Shown: positions 45,419 through 55,778, counted from the stretch's first letter. The stretch is DNA of 64,000 bases from Staphylococcus pseudoxylosus (GCF_003697915.1 NZ_RCVN01000002.1:62001-126000); one strand, 5' to 3'. A program made the numbers and translations. Notes: generated from the sequence alone by a model not told the origin.

Positions 45419-46003
45419 TCACTCCTTTAACCAGGAATTCACTTCATTTACTACTAACTGAATAATATCTTCATTCGATATCATTTCTGAGTTTAATAAT
45501 TTATGCAATGCTAATCCATCTAATAAAGCATGCGCTTTTATAATTGACAAATTTTGATTCAACGAATTATCTAATAAATCGTGTTTGTCTAAATACGTTA
45601 TTGATAACTCAATTAATGACTTAATTTCATCCCTCATGAATTCTTTACCAACTTGATGTAATTCATAATGAAAAGCCATCCAAACTTCCATATCGGCATA
45701 TCGTTCCTTATCAAGTGGTATAACAGTCAACAGCCCTTGTATTACTTTATCTACAATGGATAATTCTTCATTACTATATATATCTTGGATTCTTTGCTTA
45801 ACTTTTCCTATAACTTCCAAAAATACCATTTCAAGTAACTTGCTATGATTCGGATAATAATAGCGTATTTGTCCCGGTGTCATTTTTGCTAAATTTGCAA
45901 TGTTCCTAACTGTCGCACCTTTAGCACCTTCATTTACTATGGATTGCCATGCAAACTGAACAATTTGCTTTTTTTTCTTTTCGTGATCTACAATTTTTGG
46001 CAT
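45419..46003 (-). CDS. TetR family transcriptional regulator
   Basis: 194 residues: N-terminal HTH (GATVRNIANLAKMTPGQIRYYYPN, read in parts, residues 24-47) and a helical ligand domain with the TetR_C BetI-like pattern. The ATG at 46003 follows AAGGGTGAC; an in-frame extension upstream has no ribosome site. Auto-regulation is likely through the two identical palindromes just upstream. Confidence 0.87.
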   Translation of the reverse strand: MPKIVDHEKKKKQIVQFAWQSIVNEGAKGATVRNIANLAKMTPGQIRYYYPNHSKLLEMVFLEVIGKVKQRIQDIYSNEELSIVDKVIQGLLTVIPLDKERYADMEVWMAFHYELHQVGKEFMRDEIKSLIELSITYLDKHDLLDNSLNQNLSIIKAHALLDGLALHKLLNSEMISNEDIIQLVVNEVNSWLKE

Positions 46004-46017
46004 CTTTGTCACCCTTT

Positions 46018-46102
46018 TTAATACAGCTGTGTTAATAAAGCACAAATAAATGGAATCATATTATTCACTTCATCTTAACATTTTTTAATACAGCTGTGTT
46101 AA
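46018..46102 (-). promoter_or_regulatory. Twin operators of the TetR regulator
   Basis: The 18-mer TTAATACAGCTGTGTTAA occurs twice, at 46018-46035 and 46085-46102, 67 bases apart, with the perfect core ACAGCTGT. The first lies just before the ribosome site, the second at the upstream edge of the promoter region. Confidence 0.8.
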
Positions 46103-46115
46103 AAAAGAGTAAATA

Positions 46116-46142
46116 AAGACACAACACATTGATTGTGTCTTT
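46116..46142 (-). terminator. Terminator of the flavin reductase gene
   Basis: AAAGACACAA and TTGTGTCTTT form a perfect 10-base stem; it lies after the stop of the gene at 46164 and close to the second TetR operator. T-rich flanks on both sides. Confidence 0.75.
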
Positions 46143-46163
46143 ATTATTTTTATTAATTTCAAT

Positions 46164-46703
46164 TTATTCCGTCACTTGAGATTTATCACTGACAAACTTT
46201 TTTAACGTTTTATTCAGCCCATCTTGAGCTTCTTGATCATAGCTATATGTCCCATCTGCGTTTGCAGTAATATGCTTATCTAAAATAAATCTACCTTTAT
46301 GAATCGTATCTGCACCTAGCTCTTTAATCACTGGGTCCAAGCTATATTGAATCGCAAGTACATGTGCGAATGTGCCGCCTAATGCTAAAGGTAACACCGT
46401 TTTCCCTGTAAATGCACTACGTGGTAATAAATCGAGATAAGTCTTAACTATACCCGAATATGCTGCTTTAAATACTGGAGATACGATGATAATACCATCT
46501 GCATTTTCAATTTTTTTATGTGTTTCATTAATTGAGTCATTAGAAAAATCTGCTGTAATCAATGCTTCTGCATCTAACTGATGCACATGAATGATGTCAG
46601 TCTCAATACCTACATCATTCAAATATTGTTCGGCATAATCCACTACACCTGTTAGACGTGATTGTATTTTATTGCCACCTGCAATAATTGCTACACTTGC
46701 CAT
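46164..46703 (-). CDS. NADPH-dependent FMN reductase (SsuE-like)
   Basis: 179-residue flavodoxin-like reductase. FMN contacts in the N-terminal GGNKIQSR loop, in SPVFKAAYSGIVK near residue 76 and in ALGGTFAHVLA near 107. SsuE reduces FMN for sulfonate monooxygenases, which would suit the sulfur-focused content of the window, but no ssuD is adjacent. A Fur-like TGATAATTATTC lies 72 bases upstream. Confidence 0.82.
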   Translation of the reverse strand: MASVAIIAGGNKIQSRLTGVVDYAEQYLNDVGIETDIIHVHQLDAEALITADFSNDSINETHKKIENADGIIIVSPVFKAAYSGIVKTYLDLLPRSAFTGKTVLPLALGGTFAHVLAIQYSLDPVIKELGADTIHKGRFILDKHITANADGTYSYDQEAQDGLNKTLKKFVSDKSQVTE

Positions 46704-46873
46704 ATTAACGAACCCCTTCCCATAGCTTGATATAACATCACTCTAATAAACAACATAAAACATGCTGACTTTAAATGATAATTATTCTATGAGCCTACCG
46801 TATCATCAATGATTAATACTGTCATAGCATTCGTCTTAAAACGCAATTCTTTTCTTACATCTCAATCAAATAA

Positions 46874-47263
46874 TTATTGCGCAATCTGTTCGACTATAAC
46901 AATTTCATTTTTTAAATTTATGTAAGCACATGTTCCAGCATCAATACTTATATGCCACTTGTAAATGCCTGCTTGAGCCATTTCATCACAAAAGATTTGA
47001 AAATCTGTTTTACCTATTTGATGTCGTTTCAATGATTCTTGTATTTGCTCTTTATCTGTATGTTGTGATATAGGCACGGTACTCTTCACACCTCTATCTA
47101 TAATTTGCTCTCCACTTTGATGCGTATATACTGTAGTTCCATTCTGAATATCAACGGTATTAATTGTTATCCCCATTGCTTTAAACGCTTGAAATAATTT
47201 TGGAAAATCTATCCCGGTATATTGTTGGTGTGCTTGTTGAATTGCAGACAATGAAAAAGTCAT
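46874..47263 (-). CDS. DUF1398 family protein
   Basis: 129-residue soluble protein of the DUF1398 family (YbcV-like; opening IQQAHQQYTGIDFPKLFQAF; end AGIYKWHISIDAGTCAYIN). Function unknown. Single gene with RBS AAGGGAG. Confidence 0.75.
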   Translation of the reverse strand: MTFSLSAIQQAHQQYTGIDFPKLFQAFKAMGITINTVDIQNGTTVYTHQSGEQIIDRGVKSTVPISQHTDKEQIQESLKRHQIGKTDFQIFCDEMAQAGIYKWHISIDAGTCAYINLKNEIVIVEQIAQ

Positions 47264-47468
47264 AATCTTTCTCCCTTAGTATTTTATTTTTTACTATCAT
47301 ATCTTTAATAGTTTGACAAAACAAGGTTTTTCAAAACCATATATAGCGTAATAACTTTACACAAAACAAATAAAATTATTATAAGATTTTAAATAAAAGT
47401 CCTTTTGCTTATCAAATTAAATTGCCAGATGTATAATTGTGATAGTTTTTTAAAAGGAGTGGTATGTT

Positions 47469-48704
47469 ATGAGTACATTTTCTAACGAAGAAAAAGTACA
47501 AATTTTATCTGATATTGTGGCAATGAACACAGTAAATGATAATGAAATTGAAGTGTGCGAATATTTTCAAAAACTATTTGCACAACACGGTATTAATTCT
47601 ACGATTGATAAAATTGATGACCGTAGAGCAAACTTAATTGCTGAAATTGGCGAAGGACAACCTGTTATCGGAATTTCCGGTCACATGGATGTTGTTTCTG
47701 AGGGTGATCATAGTCAATGGACTTACGAGCCATTCACATTAACTGAAGACGATGGTTTCTTATATGGCCGTGGCGCTGCAGATATGAAATCTGGTCTTGC
47801 CGCTTTAGCCATTGCATTAATTGAAATCAACAACACACAATCATTAAAACAAGGACGTATTAAATTCTTAGCTACAACTGGCGAAGAAATGGAGCAACTT
47901 GGTTCACAAAGTTTATACGAAAAAGGTTATATGGACGATGTTGAGGCACTTGTAATAGCTGAACCATGCCAAGATATGATGGTTTATGCACATAAAGGTT
48001 CCATGGACTATCGTATAAAATCTCACGGTACATCCGCACATAGCTCAATGCCAATCCTCGGCTTTAACGCAATTAAGCCCTTAATCGAATTTATTCAAGA
48101 TATTGATGCTTCTTACAATAAAATTTCTAAAGAAGTAAAAGGCAACGCTTTAGATTTCACTCACTTTATAGATAGAATGAAACAATCCCTACCTGCAACA
48201 TATGCTGCAGAAGAAATTGAAAATGCCCTACAAGGCCTTGTAATCACAAATACTTTAATTAAAGGTGGCGTTCAAGTCAATTCTGTACCAGAAGATGCAG
48301 ATGCAGACTTCAATATCCGCACAATTCCAGAGTATAATAACGATCAAGTTAAAGCATTGTTTGACGATACACTTGAAAAACATAATGCTAACGGGGCTAG
48401 ATTAGAAAGTGATTTATATCTTGATTTAGACCCTGTTCTGACTACAGGTGAAAATAGTCTAATCGATACTGCTCAAACAATTGCTAAATCAGCGTTTGAT
48501 AAAGATTTCATTGCAGCTCCAATTGGTGGCGTTACAGATGCTTCTAATTTATTACGTGGCAAAGATGAAAACTTCCCATTCTTAGTATTTGGCCCTGGAG
48601 AAAAACCACACCAAATTGACGAACGAGTTGAAAAATCAATGTACTTCAAATTTATTGACTTCTATACAGACTTATTAACTACTTACACAAACAACCATAA
48701 ATAG
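47469..48704 (+). CDS. M20 family deacylase (ArgE/DapE-like)
   Basis: 411-residue di-zinc peptidase of the ArgE/DapE group. Metal ligands: His in SGHMDVVSEG near residue 75, Asp in GRGAADMKSG near 105, the catalytic pair in TTGEEMEQLGS near 138, and the C-terminal His in FGPGEKPHQIDE. The dimerisation domain lies in the middle. It removes an acyl group from an amino acid; acetylornithine, succinyl-DAP or another acyl-amino acid is possible. It is next to the arginine operon but transcribed toward it, and ArgJ makes ArgE unnecessary, so an arginine role is doubtful. Confidence 0.82.
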   Translation: MSTFSNEEKVQILSDIVAMNTVNDNEIEVCEYFQKLFAQHGINSTIDKIDDRRANLIAEIGEGQPVIGISGHMDVVSEGDHSQWTYEPFTLTEDDGFLYGRGAADMKSGLAALAIALIEINNTQSLKQGRIKFLATTGEEMEQLGSQSLYEKGYMDDVEALVIAEPCQDMMVYAHKGSMDYRIKSHGTSAHSSMPILGFNAIKPLIEFIQDIDASYNKISKEVKGNALDFTHFIDRMKQSLPATYAAEEIENALQGLVITNTLIKGGVQVNSVPEDADADFNIRTIPEYNNDQVKALFDDTLEKHNANGARLESDLYLDLDPVLTTGENSLIDTAQTIAKSAFDKDFIAAPIGGVTDASNLLRGKDENFPFLVFGPGEKPHQIDERVEKSMYFKFIDFYTDLLTTYTNNHK

Positions 48705-48721
48705 AAGGAATTATTAAATAT

Positions 48722-48769
48722 GAAAAAGGGCTTAACTCTTATGTGTTATAAGACTTAAGCCCTTTTTCA
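48722..48769. terminator. Terminator between the deacylase gene and argB
   Basis: GAAAAAGGGCTTAA pairs perfectly with TTAAGCCCTTTTTC (48755-48769). It serves the deacylase gene and, in the other direction, the arginine operon. Confidence 0.88.
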
Positions 48770-48819
48770 TATTCTTTATATTATATAAACTACATACAGT
48801 TACTATTAGAAAAGTATAT

Positions 48820-49581
48820 CTATTGTTGTATCGTGGTTCCCACATTTTTGCCATCTTGTAATTTTTGAATAATATGTGATTCGCTTCCTGCTGCAATCAC
48901 CACTTTCTGACAGCCAAGTTCAATCGCTTGAATTGCATCTTGTACTTTTGGAATCATTCCTCCATATATCAATTCTTGATCGATAAAACATTGAATACGT
49001 TCTGCATTCAACGATGGCTGCACTTCTTTATCGATTAATACGCCTGGAATATCACTTAAAAGATAAAGTGGCGCATGAAGTGCTTGCGCTATTTTATAAG
49101 CTAATGTATCCGCGTTAATATTATATAATTGCGACGTTGCTTGATTCATACCAATCGAGGCAATAACTGGAATAAATTGGTCCGTTACTTTATCAAATAC
49201 AGATGTATTTATATCTTTGGGTTCACCTACATATCCATATTTTTCGTCTAGTGGTGCTACATCAAAAAGTTTAGCATCTATACCATTCATACCAATACTT
49301 TGTATATTAGATTGATTAATTTTGCTTACTAGATCTGGATTTACAGTACCTATTAACGTTTGACTAGTCACCGACAATACTTCTTCTGTCGTAACTCTTA
49401 AACCATCTTCAAACAAAGGCGCCACACCTCGTTGCTCTAATGCCTTATTTATAAATGGTCCGCCACCATGAACAATAATTGGTTGATAACCTTGTTGCTT
49501 TAATTTAGAGACATCCTCAATCGTCGAATCATGTAAATTAGTTAAAGTGCTACCGCCTATTTTTATAACAATATAACTCAT
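48820..49581 (-). CDS. argB: Acetylglutamate kinase
   Basis: 253-residue amino acid kinase that phosphorylates N-acetylglutamate. IKIGGSTL start, the substrate loop VHGGGPFINKAL near residue 40, NADTLAYKIA near 158, and GGMIPKVQDA near 206. The start at 49581 lies 8 bases after GGAG. Last gene of rocD-argC-argJ-argB; 12 bases after argJ. Confidence 0.93.
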   Translation of the reverse strand: MSYIVIKIGGSTLTNLHDSTIEDVSKLKQQGYQPIIVHGGGPFINKALEQRGVAPLFEDGLRVTTEEVLSVTSQTLIGTVNPDLVSKINQSNIQSIGMNGIDAKLFDVAPLDEKYGYVGEPKDINTSVFDKVTDQFIPVIASIGMNQATSQLYNINADTLAYKIAQALHAPLYLLSDIPGVLIDKEVQPSLNAERIQCFIDQELIYGGMIPKVQDAIQAIELGCQKVVIAAGSESHIIQKLQDGKNVGTTIQQ

Positions 49582-49593
49582 CTGACACACTCC

Positions 49594-50832
49594 TTACGTT
49601 CTATACGATGCGTTAATGCGCACATATTCATATGATAAATCACAACCATATGCTGCCGCTTCACCATCACCGTTTCCAACTGAAGCCTCTATTACAATGT
49701 TATCTTCTGTTAAACGTTCTTTTAATAACTGCTCATCAAACGCTAAATGAATTCCTTGTTCTAGCACTGGTAACTGACAGAAAGAAACATTTGTCTCATT
49801 TGGTTCTACAAATTGTGATGCGTAACCTATTGCATTTACAATTCTACCAAAATTTGAATCTTCACCATGTATAGCAGTTTTAACCAAATTAGAAGATACA
49901 ATACTTTTAGCAATTTTTTTTGCTTCTTTAACATTAGGTGCACCTGTCACTTTTGCAGTAACTAATTTCGTCGCACCTTCACCATCTTTGGCAATTGATT
50001 TCGCAAGGTATTGACTTACAAAATTGAAAGCATACGCAAATTTATGCCATTCTGGATGTAAGGCGTCAATTTTACTATTGTTCGCTTGACCATTAGCCAT
50101 ACATAGCACCATGTCATTTGTGCTTGTATCACCATCAACTGTAATCATATTAAACGACTGATCTGTTGCTTGTTTCAGACAATAGTCCAAAGTATCCGCA
50201 TCAATATTAGCATCAGTTGTTATAAATCCAAGCATTGTAGCCATATTTGGATGTATCATCCCAGAACCTTTAGCACTACCACCGATAGTTACTGTCTTAC
50301 CATCAATCTCAACTTGTACTGATAAATGTTTAGTCGCAGTATCTGTTGTTAAAATAGCTTGATTGAAAAATTGGCTATTATTATATTCCTCTTTCAAAAC
50401 ATGCTGTGTGCCATAATGAATTTTATCCATAGGTAGGAACGCACCAACAACGCCTGTCGATGCAATACCAACATTTTGTTGCTCTATATTCAAATGTTCT
50501 GCTACCCAAGATTGTGTATCTAGAGCATCTTGCATGCCTTTTTCACCTGTACATGAGTTCGCATTTGCTGAGTTCACCACAATTGCTTGTAATGTTTTAT
50601 TAGCATTAATACTATCTTCAGTTATTTTTAAAGGCGCAGCCTTAAAACGATTCAGTGTATATACACCTGTAGCTGTCGCTTCTGTAGTCGAATAAATCCA
50701 ACCGAAATCTTTTTTCTTTCTTCTTAATCCTGCATGAAACCCGCCTGCAATATAACCTAATGGTGAACTAACATCACCTTGTAAATCTATATTTAATTGG
50801 TTTAACGTATCAATCGTTTCAATATCTATCAT
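49594..50832 (-). CDS. argJ: Bifunctional glutamate N-acetyltransferase / ornithine acetyltransferase
   Basis: 412-residue self-cleaving enzyme that moves acetyl from N-acetylornithine to glutamate. The cleavage motif KGSGMIHPNMATMLGF is present with the nucleophilic threonine, giving alpha and beta chains; also GGFHAGLRRKKKDFG near the N-terminus. The start at 50832 follows GGGGAGAGAAG; longer in-frame starts run into argC. Confidence 0.93.
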   Translation of the reverse strand: MIDIETIDTLNQLNIDLQGDVSSPLGYIAGGFHAGLRRKKKDFGWIYSTTEATATGVYTLNRFKAAPLKITEDSINANKTLQAIVVNSANANSCTGEKGMQDALDTQSWVAEHLNIEQQNVGIASTGVVGAFLPMDKIHYGTQHVLKEEYNNSQFFNQAILTTDTATKHLSVQVEIDGKTVTIGGSAKGSGMIHPNMATMLGFITTDANIDADTLDYCLKQATDQSFNMITVDGDTSTNDMVLCMANGQANNSKIDALHPEWHKFAYAFNFVSQYLAKSIAKDGEGATKLVTAKVTGAPNVKEAKKIAKSIVSSNLVKTAIHGEDSNFGRIVNAIGYASQFVEPNETNVSFCQLPVLEQGIHLAFDEQLLKERLTEDNIVIEASVGNGDGEAAAYGCDLSYEYVRINASYRT

Positions 50833-50855
50833 CTTCTCTCCCCTTTCAAATTTGT

Positions 50856-51887
50856 TTATGGATATACTGGTTTTTGAGTTAACCCTGTATTTTCGTCCCA
50901 TCCATACATTAAGTTCAAGTTTTGTATCGCTTGGCCGCTTGCTCCTTTAACTAAGTTATCAATTACCGATACAATAATTGCACTTTGACTTTCTTCATCG
51001 ACATAAATCCCAATATCACAAAAATTACTACCATAGACTTCTTTCGTTTTCGGATAAATGCCAATATCTCTAATACGAACAAATGATTTATCATCATAAT
51101 AATCTGTGAAAGTTGCATGTAAATCTTCGTTAGTCATCTGTTGATTAAGTTTTACATAAATTGTTGATAATATACCTCTTGTCATCGGTACAAGATGTGG
51201 GGTAAATACTACTTTTATATTTTCATTTGCTAGCTTTGAAATATACTGTTCTATTTCAGGTTTATGTTTATGCTTACCTATCGCATAAGCGCTAAAGTTT
51301 TCATTCATCTCTGAATAATGAACATGCTGGGCTAATGATCGACCCGCACCTGAAACGCCTGTTTTGGCATCAATAATAATAGAATCATTGTTAATGATTT
51401 GTTGATCAACGAGCGGATGTAAAGCTAACAATGTAGCAGTTGGAAAACAACCGGGGTTGGCAACTAATTGCGTATTATTCGGTTCAATATTTGACCACTC
51501 AGCGATACTATAATTAGCTTTTTCTAACTGCTCTTGTGGTGCTGCTGTTTCACCATAGAATTGTTTATATACCTCCCTATCATCCAATCTAAAATCACCG
51601 GACAAATCAATAACCCTAATGTTTCTTTCAATTAATGACGGTGCTAAATCTTTGCTTATATTAGAAGGCGTTGCAAAAAATACAACATCACAGTCAATAT
51701 GCTCACTATTTAGTGCTTCATATTGATGGGTTAAGTGACACAAGTGAGGAAAAGTTTCTTTGATTGGTTCATCAATTTTTGAATGTGAGAATATATATTT
51801 AACATTTACATATGGATGATGAATTAATAACCTAATTAATTCAATAGCTCCATAACCACTACCTCCAACAATGCCAACATCTATCAT
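50856..51887 (-). CDS. argC: N-acetyl-gamma-glutamyl-phosphate reductase
   Basis: 343-residue NADPH enzyme. [14 protein letters not shown] coenzyme loop, the catalytic cysteine in [15 protein letters not shown] near residue 147, and [16 protein letters not shown] with the active-site histidine in HKHKPE. Within the operon, 42 bases after the aminotransferase. Confidence 0.94.
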   Translation of the reverse strand: MIDVGIVGGSGYGAIELIRLLIHHPYVNVKYIFSHSKIDEPIKETFPHLCHLTHQYEALNSEHIDCDVVFFATPSNISKDLAPSLIERNIRVIDLSGDFRLDDREVYKQFYGETAAPQEQLEKANYSIAEWSNIEPNNTQLVANPGCFPTATLLALHPLVDQQIINNDSIIIDAKTGVSGAGRSLAQHVHYSEMNENFSAYAIGKHKHKPEIEQYISKLANENIKVVFTPHLVPMTRGILSTIYVKLNQQMTNEDLHATFTDYYDDKSFVRIRDIGIYPKTKEVYGSNFCDIGIYVDEESQSAIIVSVIDNLVKGASGQAIQNLNLMYGWDENTGLTQKPVYP

Positions 51888-51929
51888 GACGTTCAGTCCT
51901 TTCTGAATATTCGGTCTTTTAAAACGCTA

Positions 51930-53120
51930 TTATTTGTCTTTTTCTAATACTTCTGTAATCACGCTGATTACTTTATCTATCTCTTGCTCATTAATAACTA
52001 ATGGTGGCGCAATACGAATAATGTTGCCTTGTGTCTCTTTACATAACACACCTTTGTTAATCATCTCTAAGCAATATGGTTGCGCTGCTTCTGTTAATTC
52101 TAATCCGATAAATAATCCCCTGCCTCTCACGTCAGAGATAATATTACTGTCTATAAGCTGTAATTCATTTAATAACTTCTGTCCAAGGTCTGCAGAATTC
52201 TCTATTAGCTGTTCTTCAATTAGTACATCTAATGCAGCCATTGAAACAGCACAAGCAAGCGGATTACCTCCAAATGTAGATCCATGTGTTCCTGGCGTTA
52301 ATACGTCCATCACGTCGTGATTAGCTAATACTGCTGATATTGGATAAAGGCCTCCGCCAAGTGACTTACCGAGTAAATAAATATCAGGTTCTACACCTTC
52401 CCATTCCATAGCAAACATTTTACCTGTACGTCCAAGACCTACCTGTATTTCATCTGCAATAAATAACACATTATGTTCATCGCATAACTTGCGCGCTTCT
52501 TTTATAAAATCATCGGGTGGAATATTAACGCCGCCCTCACCTTGAATAGGTTCTAATATAATAGCTGTTGTATTCTTATTAATTAAATCTTTTAAATGAC
52601 TTAAATCACCAAAGTCAGTATAGTGAACGTTATCTAACAATGGTCCAAAGCCTTGTTTATAACTTTCTTGAGAAGATAAAGATAAGGCACCTAGCGTACG
52701 GCCATGAAAATTGCCATTCATCGCTATGATTTCACCCTCACCATCGGCAATGCCTTTAATGTCTGTGCCCCATTTTCGAGCGATTTTAATCGCTGTTTCA
52801 ATAGCTTCAGTACCTGTGTTCATTGGAAGTACTTTTTCTTTATTAGCAAGTGAGCATATCTTTTCTTCCCACTTTCCTAGGTTATCACTATATAAAGCAC
52901 GAGAAACCATTGTTATTTTTTCACTTTGTTCTTGAAATGCTTTTATAATTTTGGGATGACAATGTCCTTGATTGACGACTGAGAAACCCGAAACACAATC
53001 TATATAATTTTTGTCTTCTACATCCCAAACTTGAGCGCCACGGCCTTTAGCCAATGCTAATTTCAGCGGGCTATAATTGTTCGAACTATACTGATCTGTT
53101 AGTGCAAATAAATCGTTCAT
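51930..53120 (-). CDS. rocD: Ornithine aminotransferase / acetylornithine aminotransferase (RocD-type)
   Basis: 396-residue class III PLP aminotransferase. Substrate loop VSGFSVVNQGHCHP, MNTGTEAIETAIK cofactor cup, NFHGRTLGA, the Asp in FIADEIQVGLGRTG, and the PLP lysine in LLGKSLGGGLYP. Sequence features match ornithine aminotransferase more than ArgD, yet it leads the arginine operon and may act as the acetylornithine aminotransferase step. ATG 53120 with GAGG about 8 bases upstream. Confidence 0.87.
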   Translation of the reverse strand: MNDLFALTDQYSSNNYSPLKLALAKGRGAQVWDVEDKNYIDCVSGFSVVNQGHCHPKIIKAFQEQSEKITMVSRALYSDNLGKWEEKICSLANKEKVLPMNTGTEAIETAIKIARKWGTDIKGIADGEGEIIAMNGNFHGRTLGALSLSSQESYKQGFGPLLDNVHYTDFGDLSHLKDLINKNTTAIILEPIQGEGGVNIPPDDFIKEARKLCDEHNVLFIADEIQVGLGRTGKMFAMEWEGVEPDIYLLGKSLGGGLYPISAVLANHDVMDVLTPGTHGSTFGGNPLACAVSMAALDVLIEEQLIENSADLGQKLLNELQLIDSNIISDVRGRGLFIGLELTEAAQPYCLEMINKGVLCKETQGNIIRIAPPLVINEQEIDKVISVITEVLEKDK

Positions 53121-53157
53121 CAAAAATCCTCATTCCTTTTATATTTATTCTTGAAAC

Positions 53158-53203
53158 TGAATTAATATTCATATATAATACGCTTGTTTTTGCTATTAGT
53201 CAA
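53158..53203 (-). promoter_or_regulatory. Promoter of the arginine operon with ARG box
   Basis: On the minus strand TTGACT (53198-53203), 17-base spacer, TATTAT (53175-53180). Immediately downstream, TGAATTAATATTCA (53158-53171) is a perfect 14-base palindrome identical to the ArgR/AhrC consensus TGAATWWWWATTCA. Arginine-dependent repression is well supported. The bases 53204-53417 show AT-rich sequence only. Confidence 0.85.
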
Positions 53204-53417
53204 AGGTTTTTTTGAATTTTTACACTAAAAAATCATTTAAAACCTTGATTTATAGCAATTAAAACGTAAATTATCTAAATTTTCAAACTAATTAGCGTGA
53301 AGTTATATATTCTTTTATATGCATTTATTCTGCATAATATATAGTATACTGTTAAATTGTACTCCAATAAAATAGGATTAGTTCATTATGTAAAACAATC
53401 TAGACAACCGTAAAACA

Positions 53418-53483
53418 TAAAAATAAATAAAAAGGGGCGAGCACACGAAATTACAAAATAATTTAATTCCATATGCTTGCCCC
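53418..53483 (-). terminator. Terminator of the APC permease gene
   Basis: On the minus strand GGGGCAAGC pairs with GCTCGCCCC, with an inner AATTA/TAATT stem, followed by TTTTTATTTATTTTT. It lies about 120 bases after the stop codon. Confidence 0.8.
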
Positions 53484-53601
53484 ACAAAGTTGACTTGTTT
53501 CTCTATAGTTTGAGACACATTTAAAGTTAGATATTAGTTCATTATTATGTGCTATTAACGCATCGTTAAAACACTCTTCTTGTATATTTCTCTATTAAAA
53601 A

Positions 53602-55242
53602 TCAGTCTACTTCTTGCCCTGCCTCATGTTTCTCTTTTAAATCTTCACGCATATCTTTATTTATTTTCTTAGCGCGTTTAAAGTAAACACTTTCAAAATA
53701 ACTAGTCGTAGCAATTTTATAAAACATTAGTGCAATAATGATAATTACTACAAAATCATATGGATAGTGAATCCAGTTCATACCTTTAAATTCTTTACTT
53801 CCTATAAATGATAAGAAAGCAAGTACTATAAGATATAAAATAATCCATAAACTACCACCGATTTGTTTCTTAGTATTTTTCCAATTCATTTTATATTCAT
53901 AAAAGAAGTAAATTGGTAAGCCTAAAATAATAATAAAGATCACTTGCGCAGTTGTTGGCCACATAGCCCAATAAATAGCTAATGATGCCATAACAAAAGA
54001 GAATGGTGCCATAAATTTCAGCAAGTTTGCACGAAACGGTCTATGCATGTTCGGAGCCATTTTTCGTAATGAAATAACTGTAGTCGGTCCAGTTAAATAG
54101 GCAACTAGTGTTGCTGTTGATATAACACTTGCTAATGTCGCCCAATCACGGAACAATGACACCATTAACATACTAATAATGGCATTAAAAATAATAGCCA
54201 CACGTGGAATGTTATATTTTTCATTCATCTTACCTAAAAATTTAGGGATGTGACCATTTTTTTCCATTGCACGTAGAACACGACCAGTTACTGCAACAAA
54301 TGATACACCTGTGCCAAATGGTGAAACAACAGCTTCCATATATAATAAAATAGCTAACCAATTCAAACCTAGAAGAATGGCCATATCAGCAAATGGAGAA
54401 TTAAAGTTAATACCACTCCAACCATTTTCATGAAGCATGTCACTAGGCATTGATGTAATAAATGTACTTTGAAGCACTATGTATAACACTGCACTTAATG
54501 TTAGTGAAATAGCTATGCCTCGCGCGATATTTTTTTCGGGCTTTTGTATTTCTGAGCCCATATTAATAATCGTTTGGAATGCATTAAAAGAAAAGATAAT
54601 ACCTGAAGCCGTTGTCGCTGCAAATATAGGTGCTGAACCATAAGGCATAAATTGGCCAACTGTATGTCCATAATTACCTGTATCAAAACCAGAAATCATT
54701 AACATAATAATCGTCAATAACGGTACACCTAATTTAAATACTGAAATTAAACTTGTAAATGAAGTTAACAGTTTAACTGACCAATAGTTCAATAACGAAA
54801 ATATAATAATAATTACAAACACTGCCATTAATCCAGCGTTACTTATAGAACCATCTTTCATTAAAACTGTTGTAAATTTTGCCCATGACCACGGCCATGA
54901 ACTCATATATTGTACTGCTGACACTGCTTCTATTGGGATAATAGTTACTAATGACACCCAGTTAGCCCAAGAGGCAATAAACCCTAACAACGAACCGTGC
55001 GTATATTGCGCATAGTTACTCATTCCACCTGATTGTGGAAACATCGTACCTATCTCTATGTAGTTATAAGCAATTGATCCAATGACTACAAAACCTATAA
55101 TCCATGAGATAATTGCAGCTGGACCCGCTATAGATGAGGCTTCCCAGGCACCGAACAACCAACCGGAACCAATGAGTGAACCTAAACCTAGCAATACCAA
55201 CTGCGGTAAATTAATCTTATTACTTTCATCCTTTTGTTCCAT
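53602..55242 (-). CDS. APC family amino acid permease
   Basis: 546 residues with 12-14 spans. The helix-1 glycine motif GLGSLIGSGWLFG near residue 15-27 and FSFNAFQTIINMGSEIQKPEKNIARGI (read in parts, near 215-240) mark an amino acid/polyamine/organocation permease. An amphipathic Lys/Glu-rich tail ends the protein. Amino acid substrate not deducible. RBS AGGAG, monocistronic. Confidence 0.85.
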   Translation of the reverse strand: MEQKDESNKINLPQLVLLGLGSLIGSGWLFGAWEASSIAGPAAIISWIIGFVVIGSIAYNYIEIGTMFPQSGGMSNYAQYTHGSLLGFIASWANWVSLVTIIPIEAVSAVQYMSSWPWSWAKFTTVLMKDGSISNAGLMAVFVIIIIFSLLNYWSVKLLTSFTSLISVFKLGVPLLTIIMLMISGFDTGNYGHTVGQFMPYGSAPIFAATTASGIIFSFNAFQTIINMGSEIQKPEKNIARGIAISLTLSAVLYIVLQSTFITSMPSDMLHENGWSGINFNSPFADMAILLGLNWLAILLYMEAVVSPFGTGVSFVAVTGRVLRAMEKNGHIPKFLGKMNEKYNIPRVAIIFNAIISMLMVSLFRDWATLASVISTATLVAYLTGPTTVISLRKMAPNMHRPFRANLLKFMAPFSFVMASLAIYWAMWPTTAQVIFIIILGLPIYFFYEYKMNWKNTKKQIGGSLWIILYLIVLAFLSFIGSKEFKGMNWIHYPYDFVVIIIIALMFYKIATTSYFESVYFKRAKKINKDMREDLKEKHEAGQEVD

Positions 55243-55444
55243 AATTACTCCTAATTTAAACGTCTTTTATATTCATAACAAGGAAATGTAAAATTTATAC
55301 ACGCTCTTGTATATTTCGTTATTATACTCTGATTAAAATTCAAGTCAAATCAACATTCTAATTGCCAAACTATGTATATTTTAGTATTTTTATACAAAAT
55401 ATAGATGATTAATGTATGATAGTTTTGCACAATTAATACGCTTT

Positions 55445-55481
55445 GACCTCACGATACAAACAACGTGAAGGCCAATTTTTT
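55445..55481 (+). terminator. Orphan terminator-like hairpin
   Basis: CCTCACG pairs with CGTGAAGG (one bulge), followed by six T. No annotated plus-strand gene precedes it; the upstream 200 bases on this strand are antisense to the start of the permease. Confidence 0.45.
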
Positions 55482-55641
55482 AATGTTACTCATTTATTCA
55501 TTTAAAGTATAAATACAAATAAATTCTAAAAAGTAGTAAATGTTGCTCGAGGCCTATAACACCAGTGTTTAAAGCATTTTATAGTACGTTGAAAAACAAA
55601 TTTAATATCACATTTACTTTTAATGTGTATAAATACAAAAT

Positions 55642-55693
55642 AAAACAGTGTTTACAATTTATTCTCGAAATACCTTGTAAATACTGTTTTTTT
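55642..55693 (+). terminator. Orphan terminator-like hairpin
   Basis: AAACAGTGTTTACAA pairs with TTGTAAATACTGTTT (one mismatch), followed by T7 in total. The 160 bases before it (55482-55641) may encode a small RNA; I see no convincing peptide there. Confidence 0.5.
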
Positions 55694-55778
55694 ATAATGT
55701 CACACAAATATAAAAATCAAATAAATAACTATACAATTACATACAATTCTCATAAACTACGATGATCCAATAGTACAG

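Noticed and set aside
47469..48704. Assignment of the M20 deacylase as argE of the arginine operon
   Set aside because: It is convergent with the operon, lacks an ARG box, and argJ already recycles the acetyl group.
55565..55765. 66-codon frame with Lys/Tyr/Asn-rich product
   Set aside because: No ribosome site, low-complexity AT-driven composition, and a terminator hairpin lies inside it.
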